In this document: positions 1 to 8,307 of the stretch, in pieces
Layout of the letters: each line of letters starts with the position of its first letter
How positions within the stretch are numbered: the stretch's first letter is position 1
Assembly: GCA_937888905.1 (NCBI GenBank)
Contig: CALATA010000022.1
Coordinates: forward strand, 248,001-312,000
DNA: 64,000 bases
DNA from: Terrimonas sp937888905
GTDB lineage: Bacteria > Bacteroidota > Bacteroidia > Chitinophagales > Chitinophagaceae
Direction of reading: 5' to 3'
The notes under the pieces: generated by a model
Told to the model about the DNA's origin: nothing
The model's input: only the letters and a program-made list of their open reading frames with translations
The model's database searches: none
Made by a program: the position numbers and the translations under genes

Positions 1-540
1 AAAATGCATCCCCACAAGTTTACACTTTGGGTGGCCATTGCAAGTATCCTGATGATGTTTGCCGGTTTGACAAGCGCTTTTATTGTAAAAAGCAACCTGG
101 TTGGTTGGCGCACGGTGACCATGCCCGATGTCTTCTGGATATCAACGGCCGTAATCGTGGCAAGCAGCATCACCATGCAGATGGCGGTGCGGGCCTTCCG
201 CCAGCGCGGGATGCGGCAATACCGGCTGCTGACCGCCATAACAGTTCTTTTGGGTCTGGGATTTGTAGTGCTTCAGTATATGGGCTTTCATGAACTCTGG
301 AAAAATAATATCCGGTTCATCGGCGCCTCAGGCGCGGGACAGTTCCTGTATGTGATCTTCGGTCTGCACGCCATCCACGTAATCGGTGGTATGGTTGCGC
401 TGGTGGTCATGTTCAGCAGAGCGTTCTTCGGCCGTGTGAAACAATACAGTCCGGTGCCGGTAGAAGTAATGGCTACTTACTGGCATTTCGTGGATATTCT
501 CTGGCTGTACCTGCTGGTTTTTTTCCTGATTGTAGGATAA
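1..540 (+). CDS. cytochrome c oxidase subunit III family protein (5' end outside window)
   Basis: Integral membrane subunit III of a haem-copper terminal oxidase. Five hydrophobic segments are visible, and the family signature lies near the C-terminus: YWHFVDILW, with the conserved Trp-His-Phe-Val-Asp. The frame is open to the left edge. HPHKFTLWV is normally preceded by a short N-terminal tail in relatives, so the ATG at 4 is probably internal and the true start lies off the window. It is followed 48 bases later by a second subunit III and then by subunit IV, so this is one oxidase operon. The first subunit III is the short type without the loop found in its neighbour. Confidence 0.88.
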   Translation, partial: KMHPHKFTLWVAIASILMMFAGLTSAFIVKSNLVGWRTVTMPDVFWISTAVIVASSITMQMAVRAFRQRGMRQYRLLTAITVLLGLGFVVLQYMGFHELWKNNIRFIGASGAGQFLYVIFGLHAIHVIGGMVALVVMFSRAFFGRVKQYSPVPVEVMATYWHFVDILWLYLLVFFLIVG

Positions 541-588
541 GCAGCAGCCGCACCAAAACATAATTAGGCATTTTTTTTAACTATTAGT

Positions 589-1467
589 ATGGCAACAACA
601 GTTTCGACACATCAGACCAAATGGTGGAGCGGGGGCAAAAGTCCCTTCAATGTGGAGTATGGCAAGGTGATGATGTGGTACTTCCTGATGAGTGACGCAT
701 TTACATTCGGCGCATTCCTGATTTCGTATGGCACTATCCGTTTCAGCCAGAACTTCTGGCCGGATCCCAACGTGGTGTTCAATGCGTTTCCGGGTGCGGG
801 CCACGCTAATCTGCCGCTGGCCTTCGTGAGTGTAATGACCTTTATCCTCATCATCAGTTCGGTAACCATGGTACTGGCAGTACATGCCGGTCACAAAGGC
901 GATAAAGCAAGTGTGGCCAAATGGCTTGCCTGGACTATCGTTGGTGGTATCGCGTTTCTCGGCTGTCAGGCCTGGGAGTGGCATCACCTGATCACCGGCG
1001 AACACGCAACCCTGATCGACGGCCAGATCCAGATGGTGGGTCAAACCACTACCATCAATCCCTGGGGTCAGTTGGTAGCAGCAGGACCAGAACTTACGGC
1101 CGCCCTCAACAATTCAGACCAACACGTATTGGCCAACCTGGTACATGAGCACCACGCTTCACAACTCGGTCATGCCGAGCTGATGAAACTGCCCAAGCAG
1201 GACCTGGTAAATATGCTGAGCAATGCAGAACTGCATATCCGTGAAAAAGGACCCGTTGCCTTCGGTGGATATTTCTACGGCATTACCGGCTTCCACGGTT
1301 TCCACGTATTCTCCGGTGTGATCATCAACATCGTAATGCTGATCATGACGCAGAAAAATGTATTCGAACGCAGAGGACATTACCTGATGATCGAAAAGGC
1401 CGGTCTGTACTGGCACTTTGTAGACCTGGTATGGGTATTCGTATTCCTGTGTTTCTACCTGATCTGA
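589..1467 (+). CDS. cytochrome c oxidase subunit III (long form)
   Basis: Second subunit III of the same oxidase, 292 residues. The N-terminal half carries membrane segments with the conserved FLMSDAFTFGAFL stretch. The C-terminal half has GFHGFHVFSGV and the signature LYWHFVDLVWVF. Between them is a polar loop of roughly 70 residues (about 140-210, rich in His, Gln and Glu) that canonical subunit III lacks. I see no motif in the loop. Tandem short and long subunit III genes followed by subunit IV are typical of Bacteroidota caa3-type clusters. The start is the ATG after a T-rich leader. Confidence 0.93.
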   Translation: MATTVSTHQTKWWSGGKSPFNVEYGKVMMWYFLMSDAFTFGAFLISYGTIRFSQNFWPDPNVVFNAFPGAGHANLPLAFVSVMTFILIISSVTMVLAVHAGHKGDKASVAKWLAWTIVGGIAFLGCQAWEWHHLITGEHATLIDGQIQMVGQTTTINPWGQLVAAGPELTAALNNSDQHVLANLVHEHHASQLGHAELMKLPKQDLVNMLSNAELHIREKGPVAFGGYFYGITGFHGFHVFSGVIINIVMLIMTQKNVFERRGHYLMIEKAGLYWHFVDLVWVFVFLCFYLI

Positions 1468-1527
1468 TCCGGACACGCTTTTATCAAAAGAGATTAACTT
1501 AATTAACAGATACCTTATTTCAACGTT

Positions 1528-1992
1528 ATGGAGCATACATCATCAGAGATCACGTTTCATCACCACACAGATGATGAGACTTTTAAAAAGAAGGTAAAAA
1601 AGACGACCATCCTGCTCTCGATCATTACTATCATCGAGTTGCTGATCGGCCTGGTTATTTATAATATTCATAAAGGCGAAAACCCCAGTGAATTCCTGGT
1701 ACTGGCTTTCAAAGGAATGGTGTGTATACTGACCATTGCCAAAGCTTATTACATCGTAGCGGTATTCATGCACCTGGGTGATGAGATCCGTAACTTCATC
1801 ATGACGATCGTGGTTCCGCTGATGCTGTTCATCTGGTTCATCGCAGCGTTCCTGATCGATGGTAATTCTTATAAAAACCTGCGTAACGACTACGACAAGC
1901 ATTTTAAAGAAACCACTTCGCCCAAACCACACCACGGTCACGAAGCACCGGCGAAACCGGGAGCTCCGAAACCTGAGCCCGGCAAACAATAA
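1528..1992 (+). CDS. cytochrome c oxidase subunit IV family protein
   Basis: Small prokaryotic subunit IV (COX4_pro type), 154 residues, with three predicted membrane helices (about 27-48, 56-80 and 88-110). The family pattern IAKAYYIVAVFMHLGDE includes the conserved Phe-Met-His-Leu. The N-terminus is His-rich (HHHTDDE). The tail is Pro/Lys/His-rich and soluble (about residues 130-154), a common feature of this lineage. It is the last oxidase structural gene before the assembly factors, and it is likely co-transcribed with the two subunit III genes. Confidence 0.9.
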   Translation: MEHTSSEITFHHHTDDETFKKKVKKTTILLSIITIIELLIGLVIYNIHKGENPSEFLVLAFKGMVCILTIAKAYYIVAVFMHLGDEIRNFIMTIVVPLMLFIWFIAAFLIDGNSYKNLRNDYDKHFKETTSPKPHHGHEAPAKPGAPKPEPGKQ

Positions 1993-2009
1993 CAAAAGTT
2001 CAACCGAAC

Positions 2010-2062
2010 GCATAGCAAGAGTAAGAAGTAAAAAATTGGCCAACTCCGTTTTTTGCTTCTTA
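2010..2062. repeat. imperfect inverted repeat between oxidase and SCO genes
   Basis: GTAAGAAG followed by A-rich sequence is mirrored by T-rich sequence and CTTCTTAC, with about 27 bases between the 8-bp arms. It may end the oxidase transcript. It overlaps the promoter proposed for the SCO gene. Confidence 0.45.
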
Positions 2063-2068
2063 CTTTTG
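2036..2068 (+). promoter_or_regulatory. Bacteroidota-type promoter for SCO gene
   Basis: TTG at 2036-2038 and TACTTTTG at 2061-2068 match the -33 TTG and -7 TAnnTTTG elements, with 22 bases between them. The start codon lies 31 bases downstream. The spacing is slightly long for this class. Confidence 0.5.
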
Positions 2069-2099
2069 CATTTTAACAGGTGACCAATTAATCTGATCT

Positions 2100-2930
2100 G
2101 TGAACAAGAAAGCCTTATATGCGGTTCTGATAGCCCTCTTCCTCCCGCTGGTATGTTATTTCATCGTAAAAAATTATAGCGAGAAAGCAGTGGCCATGCC
2201 CCGGCACTATGTGCTGGACTCCGTTAATGTTTCCAAACGAAACGGTAAAATGGTGACGGATTCGGTATGGCATCGCGTGCCCGACTTCACGCTGATCAAT
2301 CAGCAGGGCGATACCGTATCCCTGAAAGACCTGCGCAACAAAATCATCATCGCCGACTTTTTCTTTACGCATTGTCCAACCATTTGCCCTGGCATGACCA
2401 TGAACATGCGCAAACTGCAGCAAGCCCTCTCCAACGGACAACGCGTCGGCGACCGCACCAACAAAGACGTTCAGTTTATTTCTTTCAGTATCGATCCCGA
2501 ACGCGATTCTGTTCCGCAACTCAAATCATGGGCAGACCGTTTCCAGATCGATCCGGATCAATGGTGGCTGCTGACCGGCGATAAAAAGACCATCTATGAT
2601 CTTGCTATCAACCACATGAAAGTAGGCGTGGAAGATGGTATGGGCGTCGATACCAGCTTTTTCCATTCCGACAGGTTTATCCTTATCGACAGCAACCGTT
2701 ATGTACGCGGCTACTATCGCGGGCTTGATTCCGCCTCTCTTAATCAACTGGCACAAGACCTGGTGATGCTGACGATGGAAAAAGACAAATCGAAAAAAAG
2801 TTTTTTTGCAGGAAAACTTCAGATCATGGCCGTAGCATTTTTGCTGGCTATCGCCGGTGTGGGGCTGTTCCTGTTTGTATTCAAAAAAAATAAACCCACC
2901 GATGCTGACAGCCGCCTGGAAAAAGAATGA
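2100..2930 (+). CDS. SCO1/SenC family copper chaperone
   Basis: Thioredoxin-fold copper protein that helps assemble the CuA centre of cytochrome oxidase. A membrane anchor is visible at about residues 5-24. The copper site is complete: CPTICP supplies Cys92 and Cys96, and His189 lies in FFHSDRF. A second hydrophobic segment near the C-terminus (about 238-258) would give a second anchor. The start is GTG (GTGAACAAGAAA), with no better ATG in frame. It sits between the oxidase subunits and a DUF420 gene, the usual context for this chaperone. Confidence 0.92.
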   Translation: MNKKALYAVLIALFLPLVCYFIVKNYSEKAVAMPRHYVLDSVNVSKRNGKMVTDSVWHRVPDFTLINQQGDTVSLKDLRNKIIIADFFFTHCPTICPGMTMNMRKLQQALSNGQRVGDRTNKDVQFISFSIDPERDSVPQLKSWADRFQIDPDQWWLLTGDKKTIYDLAINHMKVGVEDGMGVDTSFFHSDRFILIDSNRYVRGYYRGLDSASLNQLAQDLVMLTMEKDKSKKSFFAGKLQIMAVAFLLAIAGVGLFLFVFKKNKPTDADSRLEKE

Positions 2931-3441
2931 TAAGAAGGCACGTATTCTCATCTTCACCTTCTCTATTGTAGTGTTTCTGCTTGTAACGGCGCTCAGCCGC
3001 GTGTCCATAGATGTCGATCTGGGATTCGACGTACATATTTTCGCGGCAATCAATGCGGTAATCAATACTTGCGTGTCGCTGTTGTTGCTGGCGGCGTTAA
3101 TGGCAGTGAAAGGGAAAAGATACCTGGTACACAAAAGACTGATGCTGGCCGCGATGGTGTTATCCATTTTGTTTTTGCTCAGTTATGTGACGCATCACCT
3201 GCTGGCCGGAAACACGGAATATGGTGGTGAAGGAATCGGCAAAACGATTTATTATATCATCCTGTTTACACACATTCCGCTGGCCGGCCTGATCCTGCCA
3301 TTCATTTTGTTTACTGCTTACCGCGGTCTTACCGGCGAATGGGTTAATCACCGCAAGCTTGCACGTATTACCTGGCCTATCTGGTTTTATGTCGCCGTGA
3401 CGGGTGTGGTGGTTTATTTGATGATCAGCCCTTATTATTGA
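2902..3441 (+). CDS. DUF420 family membrane protein (oxidase assembly-associated)
   Basis: Four to five predicted membrane helices in 179 residues, with the DUF420 pattern: conserved His in LVHKRLM and YVTHHLL, the segment HIPLAGLILPFIL, and the C-terminal HRKLARITWPIWFYVAVTGVVVY. The family is related to CtaM/Cox assembly proteins and is usually next to oxidase genes, as here. An upstream in-frame start at 2857 is possible, but it would overlap the SCO gene deeply. ATG 2902 leaves a 29-base overlap and gives the expected N-terminus, so I chose it. Confidence 0.87.
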   Translation: MLTAAWKKNDKKARILIFTFSIVVFLLVTALSRVSIDVDLGFDVHIFAAINAVINTCVSLLLLAALMAVKGKRYLVHKRLMLAAMVLSILFLLSYVTHHLLAGNTEYGGEGIGKTIYYIILFTHIPLAGLILPFILFTAYRGLTGEWVNHRKLARITWPIWFYVAVTGVVVYLMISPYY

Positions 3442-3470
3442 GGCGGAAGGTGTAAGGTACAGGGCATAAA

Positions 3471-3486
3471 GCCCGACACTTCGGGC
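3471..3486. repeat. 16-bp hairpin element, CCGA/TCGG type
   Basis: GCCCGACACTTCGGGC is a 6-bp perfect stem with a 4-base loop. Together with 3499-3514, 21130-21145, 46258-46273, 46330-46345 and 46356-46371 it defines a family NNCCGA-N4-TCGGNN in which the outer two bases vary but stay paired. Confidence 0.7.
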
Positions 3487-3498
3487 TAGGGTTCCTGA

Positions 3499-3514
3499 GG
3501 CCGAAGCCTCGGCC
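3499..3514. repeat. 16-bp hairpin element, CCGA/TCGG type
   Basis: GGCCGAAGCCTCGGCC has the same stem-loop plan as the element at 3471. The flanking A and T extend the pairing by one more base pair. Confidence 0.65.
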
Positions 3515-3604
3515 TGTTGAAGGAAACAGCGGTTGTAAGTTTTAAGTAGTAAGTAAAACAGCCATTCACCATTGACCATTCACGATTATTAATTTTGAAA
3601 GACT

Positions 3605-4909
3605 ATGAACGCCTTTGAGGTACGCGGTGGCAAACCGCTTTCGGGCACCATCACTCCGCAAGGTGCCAAAAACGAAGCACTGCAGATCATCAGCGCCGTG
3701 TTGCTTACAGGCGAGCCTGTAACCATCACCAATATTCCCGACATCCTCGACGTGAACCTGCTGATCGAATTGCTCGGGGAGATGAATGTAAAACTGGAGC
3801 GCGTTTCGCGCGACACCTGCATTTTCCGCGCTAATGATGTAAACGTCGATTACCTCCATAGCGAAGACTTCCGCAAAAAAAGCGGCCGCCTCCGTGGTTC
3901 CGTTATGCTGGCCGGCCCCATGCTCGCCCGCTTCGGTAAAGCCTTTATTCCCAAACCGGGCGGAGACAAGATCGGCCGCCGCCGCCTCGATACACATATT
4001 CTCGCTTTTGAGAAATTAGGCACCCGTTTCGATTACAATGCCGAAGACGGGTTTTTCCATCTCGATGGCACCAACCTTCATGGCGCAGACCTGCTGCTCG
4101 ATGAACCTTCCGTAACCGGTACTGCCAACATTGTCATGGCCGCCGTTCGCGCCAAAGGCACAACGACGATCTATAATGCCGCCTGCGAACCCTACATACA
4201 ACAGCTTTGCAGTATGCTCAACCGCATGGGTGCGCGTATCAGCGGCATCAGCAGCAACCGCCTGGTGATCGAAGGGGTGGGTGAACTTGGCGGCACCACA
4301 CACCGCATGCTGCCGGATATGATCGAAGTGGGCTCCTTCATCGGACTGGCCGCCATGACGCAGAGCGAGATCACCATCAAAGACGCCGGTATCGAACATC
4401 TCGGTATCATTCCCGATAAATTCCGGCAGCTCGGCATTCAACTCGAATACCGCGGCGACGATATTTATATTCCCGCTCAGAAAGAATACACCGTTCAACG
4501 TTATCTCGATGGCGGCGTGTTAACCATCTACGATCATCCCTGGCCGGGCTTCACACCGGATCTGCTGAGTATTGTATTGGTAACGGCCATTCAGGCAACC
4601 GGCAGCGTATTGATCCACCAGAAAATGTTTGAAAGCCGCCTGTTCTTTGTCGACAAACTGATCGATATGGGCGCACAGATCATTCTTTGCGACCCGCACA
4701 GGGCGGTGGTAATCGGGCTGGAACGCCAGCAGCGATTGCGTGGCATCACCATGAGCAGCCCAGACATACGGGCAGGTGTGGCCTTGCTCATTGCCGCACT
4801 CAGCGCAGAAGGCAAAAGCGTGATACAGAACATCGAACAGATCGACAGAGGTTATCAATATATCGATCAGCGATTAATTGCGCTTGGTGCAGATATTAAG
4901 CGGTTGTAA
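3605..4909 (+). CDS. murA: UDP-N-acetylglucosamine 1-carboxyvinyltransferase
   Basis: MurA transfers enolpyruvate from PEP to UDP-GlcNAc, the first committed step of peptidoglycan synthesis. Length (434 residues) and order fit the EPT fold: AKNEALQ near the N-terminus (Lys22 and Asn23), RGS at 97-99, and the active-site loop KPGGDKIGRRRLDTH. The loop residue that is Cys115 in E. coli is Asp121 here (codon 3965-3967). Cys-to-Asp at this position is known from other bacteria to keep activity and give insensitivity to fosfomycin. The ATG at 3605 directly follows a TTTTGAAAG leader. gmk follows 28 bases later. Confidence 0.96.
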   Translation: MNAFEVRGGKPLSGTITPQGAKNEALQIISAVLLTGEPVTITNIPDILDVNLLIELLGEMNVKLERVSRDTCIFRANDVNVDYLHSEDFRKKSGRLRGSVMLAGPMLARFGKAFIPKPGGDKIGRRRLDTHILAFEKLGTRFDYNAEDGFFHLDGTNLHGADLLLDEPSVTGTANIVMAAVRAKGTTTIYNAACEPYIQQLCSMLNRMGARISGISSNRLVIEGVGELGGTTHRMLPDMIEVGSFIGLAAMTQSEITIKDAGIEHLGIIPDKFRQLGIQLEYRGDDIYIPAQKEYTVQRYLDGGVLTIYDHPWPGFTPDLLSIVLVTAIQATGSVLIHQKMFESRLFFVDKLIDMGAQIILCDPHRAVVIGLERQQRLRGITMSSPDIRAGVALLIAALSAEGKSVIQNIEQIDRGYQYIDQRLIALGADIKRL

Positions 4910-4934
4910 CGAAAACAGTTTTTTCTTTTCTTTG
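4904..4934 (+). promoter_or_regulatory. Bacteroidota-type promoter for gmk
   Basis: TTG at 4904-4906, 20 bases, then TTTCTTTG at 4927-4934, one base off TAnnTTTG. The gmk ATG starts 4 bases later, so the transcript would be almost leaderless. The -33 part overlaps the end of murA. Confidence 0.5.
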
Positions 4935-4937
4935 CAC

Positions 4938-5510
4938 ATGGCTTCTGTTCAACAAAAGATCATCATCATCACCGCACCCTCGGGTGCCGGTAAAACGTCC
5001 ATCACTCATCATCTGCTGCGTCAGTTTCCGCAACTGGCGTTTTCCATTTCGGCGGCAACCCGCCAGGCCAGGGCTTATGAGCAGGATGGGAAAGATTACT
5101 ATTTCATCAGCCTCGAGGATTTTCAGCATAAGATCCAGCACAACGAGTTTGTGGAATGGGAAATGGTGTATGAAGGGAAATACTACGGGACATTAAAAAG
5201 TGAGTTGCAGCGCCTTTGGGACAATGAACAGTGCCCGCTGCTGGATATCGACGTAAAAGGCGCGATCCACGTACAGCAACAATACCCCGAAACCTCGCTT
5301 TCCATCTTTATTGAACCGCCATCCATCGATGAATTAAAGCGCAGACTGCTTTCCCGCGGCACGGAAACCGAGGAAACCCTGCAGGCGCGGGTCAATAAAG
5401 CCTCTTACGAACTGTCTTTCAAAAATCATTTTGACAAGGTTATTCTCAACGACGACCTTCCCCGGGCCTGCGCCGAAGCGGAAGCCATCATCCGGGACTT
5501 CCTGTCATGA
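4938..5510 (+). CDS. gmk: guanylate kinase
   Basis: Phosphorylates GMP to GDP with ATP. The P-loop is near the N-terminus (TAPSGAGKTS), followed by the GMP-binding region (ISAATRQAR and the FVEWEMVYEGKYYGT stretch) and LLDIDVKGA. The length of 190 residues is normal for the family. An in-frame start exists at 4878, inside murA. ATG 4938 gives the standard MASVQQKIIIITAPSG N-terminus and sits just after a promoter-like TTTCTTTGC, so it is the likely start. Confidence 0.95.
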   Translation: MASVQQKIIIITAPSGAGKTSITHHLLRQFPQLAFSISAATRQARAYEQDGKDYYFISLEDFQHKIQHNEFVEWEMVYEGKYYGTLKSELQRLWDNEQCPLLDIDVKGAIHVQQQYPETSLSIFIEPPSIDELKRRLLSRGTETEETLQARVNKASYELSFKNHFDKVILNDDLPRACAEAEAIIRDFLS

Positions 5511-5526
5511 AACACCAAACTTTTTC

Positions 5527-5534
5527 TATCTTTA
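5527..5534 (+). promoter_or_regulatory. -7-like element before CNNM/CorC gene
   Basis: TATCTTTA, one base off TAnnTTTG, 4 bases before the ATG at 5539. No clear TTG lies 19-21 bases upstream. Confidence 0.35.
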
Positions 5535-5538
5535 GAAT

Positions 5539-6792
5539 ATGATAGAGTGGAAGATCATTGTCTGGTTTATCCTGACGGTGTTGCTGATGGGTTTCTTTGC
5601 AGGTATTGAAATGGCATTTTTCAGTGCCAATCGCCTGAATATTGAACTGAAACGCAAGCAGGGCAGCGCCACAGGCCACCTGTTGGGCAAATTTGTCGAC
5701 TCTCCCGCAACCTTTCTGGGTACTACTCTTATCGGGTTTATCATTTTCCTGGTTTTTTTCGGATTGCAGATCAGTACCGTGCTGCAGCCTATGTGGAAAT
5801 ATTTCAATGTAGGTTCTGACCTGGTGCACATCCTTGTAGAAATCGTTATCGCCACCTTCCTGGTGCTGATACTGGCCGAATTCATTCCCCGCGCTATTTT
5901 CCGTGCACGCAGCAATACCTTGCTCAGCAAACTGTCCATTGTCACCAACTTTTTCTACCAGATGTTCCAGCCCCTGGCAACAGGACTTATTTCGCTGGCG
6001 GAATGGATGCTGAAATATGTATTCAACGTAAAACTGGACAAAACAAAAGAAGCCTTCAACCGGAGTGATCTGCGGAATCTTTTCCAGCAAAACCACGGCG
6101 ACGACGACCGGCAGGAACGCAATACACAATTGCTGGAAAACGCACAGGAGCTGCCGCGTGTAAAGATTCGCCAATGCCTCGTGCCCCGCAAAGAGATCAT
6201 CGGCGTGGATATTACCATTTCCATTGAAGACCTGATTTTGCGTTTTTCCGAGACAAAATTGAGCAAAATGGTCGTTTATGACAGCAATATCGATCATATT
6301 GTAGGATATGTGCACGAACTGGATCTCTTCAAAAGGCCGTCAACTATCCAGGAAGTACTGCTGGCTATACCGGCTGTGCCGGAAAGCATGAGCGCCGCCG
6401 ACCTGATCAACAAGCTGAGCCGCGAACGCAAAAGCATCGCGTGGGTGGTGGATGAATTTGGCGGCACCGCAGGCATCATTACCATGGAAGACGTGCTGGA
6501 AGAGCTGTTCGGGGAAATTTTTGACGAATACGACACGGAGCAGTTTGTAGAAAAACGGATTTCCGAAACGGAATACATCTTCTCCGGACGCCTCGAATTG
6601 GATTATCTCGAAGAAAAATACGCGTTTGTATTTCCTGAAAACGACGCAGAAACGCTTTCCGGTTATATCATCGGCTATCATGAAACCATTCCGCGCCAGA
6701 AAGAACGGATCATTATCGATGATTATGAATTTGACGTACTCAATGTCAGTGATACCCGTATCGAGATGGTAAAAATGAAAAAACTGAAGTAA
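5539..6792 (+). CDS. CNNM/CorC family (HlyC-like) protein, DUF21-CBS-transporter-associated
   Basis: 417 residues in the usual order. An N-terminal DUF21 membrane domain (about 1-170) has the opening IEMAFFSANRLNIELK. A CBS pair (about 200-325) contains VPRKEIIGVD and the second CBS motif VDEFGGTAGIITMEDVLEELFGE. The C-terminal CorC/HlyC domain ends the protein. The family is linked to Mg2+/Co2+ efflux, and in Bacteroidota some members (GldE) support gliding. I cannot tell which applies here. It follows gmk by 28 bases. Confidence 0.88.
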   Translation: MIEWKIIVWFILTVLLMGFFAGIEMAFFSANRLNIELKRKQGSATGHLLGKFVDSPATFLGTTLIGFIIFLVFFGLQISTVLQPMWKYFNVGSDLVHILVEIVIATFLVLILAEFIPRAIFRARSNTLLSKLSIVTNFFYQMFQPLATGLISLAEWMLKYVFNVKLDKTKEAFNRSDLRNLFQQNHGDDDRQERNTQLLENAQELPRVKIRQCLVPRKEIIGVDITISIEDLILRFSETKLSKMVVYDSNIDHIVGYVHELDLFKRPSTIQEVLLAIPAVPESMSAADLINKLSRERKSIAWVVDEFGGTAGIITMEDVLEELFGEIFDEYDTEQFVEKRISETEYIFSGRLELDYLEEKYAFVFPENDAETLSGYIIGYHETIPRQKERIIIDDYEFDVLNVSDTRIEMVKMKKLK

Positions 6793-6839
6793 TCTCCGTA
6801 TCGTAGGTTAAACACAGGCATCTATTGCCCGTTTCCCTT

Positions 6840-6847
6840 TAATTTTG
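6840..6847 (+). promoter_or_regulatory. -7 element before tatC
   Basis: TAATTTTG is an exact match to TAnnTTTG, 20 bases before the tatC ATG. A TTG at 6825-6827 is too close (12 bases) to be a good -33 element. Confidence 0.4.
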
Positions 6848-6867
6848 ACATTTCCTAAATTAATTGA

Positions 6868-7725
6868 ATGGCCCTTCTCGACTTTTTGGACAAGCGGAAA
6901 AAAGATTCCCAGGCGGAAATGTCTTTCATCGATCACCTGGAAGAACTTCGCTGGCACCTGATCCGCTCGGTGATCGCCCTGCTCATAGGCGCCATTATCG
7001 TTTTCTCCTTTACAAGCTTTGTGGTGGATACCGTGCTGTTTGGTCCCACCAGGGCTGATTTTATTTCTGCAAAATGGCTGTGCAGTCTCGGACATGCGAT
7101 CGGCATCGGTGATACCCTTTGTTTCCAGCAGGTAGACGCAAAGTTTCTCGAAACGACCATGACCGGTCAATTCGTGGCCTCGTTCACACTCGCATTCATT
7201 GGTGGGTTCATCCTGGCCTTTCCTTATATCTTCTGGGAGCTGTGGCGCTTTGTAAGTCCCGCTCTTTCAGACAAGGAACGTAGGACCACACGCGGTGTAA
7301 TTTTCTGGGTATCGCTGTTGTTCTTTATCGGCGTGGCATTCGGTTATTTTATCCTTACACCTTTCATGGTGAACTTCTACTTCAATTACAAACTCAGCGA
7401 TCAGGTAACCATCATGCCGACTTTCTCCGATTACCTGGAGAACCTGATCTATACCACTGTGGGTATCGGTTTATTATTCCAGATGCCGCTGCTGATGGCC
7501 GTGCTGGCAAGAGTAGGTATTGTTACGGCAAAATTTCTCCGCAAATACCGCCGTCATGCATTTGTGCTGATCGTGATCGCTGCGGCTATTATCACACCTT
7601 CAACAGACCCATTCAGCCTCACCATTGTAGCCATTCCGCTTTATTTGTTGTTTGAAGCCAGCATTGTTTTGGCCGCACGCATCAATAAAAAACAGAAGGC
7701 CAAAGAAGACGAAGAGTGGAGCTGA
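6868..7725 (+). CDS. tatC: Sec-independent protein translocase TatC
   Basis: Core receptor of the twin-arginine translocase, which exports folded proteins. Six membrane segments are visible. N-terminal hallmarks are present: FIDHLEELRWHLIRSVIA with the conserved Glu-Glu-Leu-Arg, and FPYIFWELWRFVSPALSDKERR. A longer first periplasmic loop (about 55-95, with two Cys) is common in Bacteroidota. The C-terminus is basic. No tatA/B gene lies in the window. rpiB follows 44 bases later. Confidence 0.95.
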   Translation: MALLDFLDKRKKDSQAEMSFIDHLEELRWHLIRSVIALLIGAIIVFSFTSFVVDTVLFGPTRADFISAKWLCSLGHAIGIGDTLCFQQVDAKFLETTMTGQFVASFTLAFIGGFILAFPYIFWELWRFVSPALSDKERRTTRGVIFWVSLLFFIGVAFGYFILTPFMVNFYFNYKLSDQVTIMPTFSDYLENLIYTTVGIGLLFQMPLLMAVLARVGIVTAKFLRKYRRHAFVLIVIAAAIITPSTDPFSLTIVAIPLYLLFEASIVLAARINKKQKAKEDEEWS

Positions 7726-7769
7726 TACGCGGGTAATCTTCTTATCTTTACGGTCTTAATAAACCGGTT

Positions 7770-8228
7770 ATGATGAGTACTGAGTTTGATCTCTCCAAAC
7801 CTGTTGCCATTGGCAGCGACCATGCAGGATTTGAATACAAAGAAGACCTGATTTCCTTTCTTGAAGCGAAAGGTCTTGCTTTCAAAGATTTTGGTACCTA
7901 TTCCGCCGATTCGGTGGATTATGCAGACTTTGCACACCCGGTAGCCGAGGCCGTTGAAAGCGGCGATTACTCATTTGGTATTCTGCTGTGCGGAAGCGCA
8001 AACGGGGTGGCCATTACGGCGAATAAACATCAGCAAATCCGGGCTGCCATCTGCTGGGGTGATGAACTGGCAAAGCTCGCACGTCAGCACAACAATGCCA
8101 ATGTGATCTGTATCCCGGCGCGTTTTGTGCGCGAAGGCGATGCGGAGAAAATGGTAGACAGTTTCATGAGTACCGCGTTTGAAGGCGGCCGTCACGAACG
8201 CCGCGTGGAGAAAATAGCCTGTAACTAA
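7770..8228 (+). CDS. rpiB: ribose 5-phosphate isomerase B
   Basis: Interconverts ribose 5-phosphate and ribulose 5-phosphate in the pentose phosphate pathway. The RpiB/LacAB fold is clear: SDHAGFEYKEDL near the N-terminus, the catalytic Cys74 in GILLCGSANGVAITANK, and RAAICW. The 152 residues match the family. Two adjacent ATGs (7770 and 7773) could each start it. TATCTTTA at 7743-7750 is a possible -7 element. Confidence 0.94.
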   Translation: MMSTEFDLSKPVAIGSDHAGFEYKEDLISFLEAKGLAFKDFGTYSADSVDYADFAHPVAEAVESGDYSFGILLCGSANGVAITANKHQQIRAAICWGDELAKLARQHNNANVICIPARFVREGDAEKMVDSFMSTAFEGGRHERRVEKIACN

Positions 8229-8307
8229 CCGACCGCTCATCATACGAAATTCGGATGCTCAGACTTTTCAATTAAGTTTGAGCATTCCTCTTTTAAACAC
8301 ATACCAC

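Larger units (their letters stand above)
3442..3604. repeat. mosaic of short intergenic repeat words and two 16-bp hairpins
   Basis: This gap holds a GGTGTAAGGTA word, two hairpins (3471-3486 and 3499-3514), then AAGTTTTAAGTAGTAAG and CATTCACCATTGACCATTC words just before murA. The same words recur at 21026-21180, 48690-48861, 50925-51130 and 53000-53140. Confidence 0.75.

Noticed and set aside
5539..6792. Haemolysin
   Set aside because: The HlyC-like name is historical. The domain order is that of CNNM/CorC membrane proteins, and nothing suggests a toxin.
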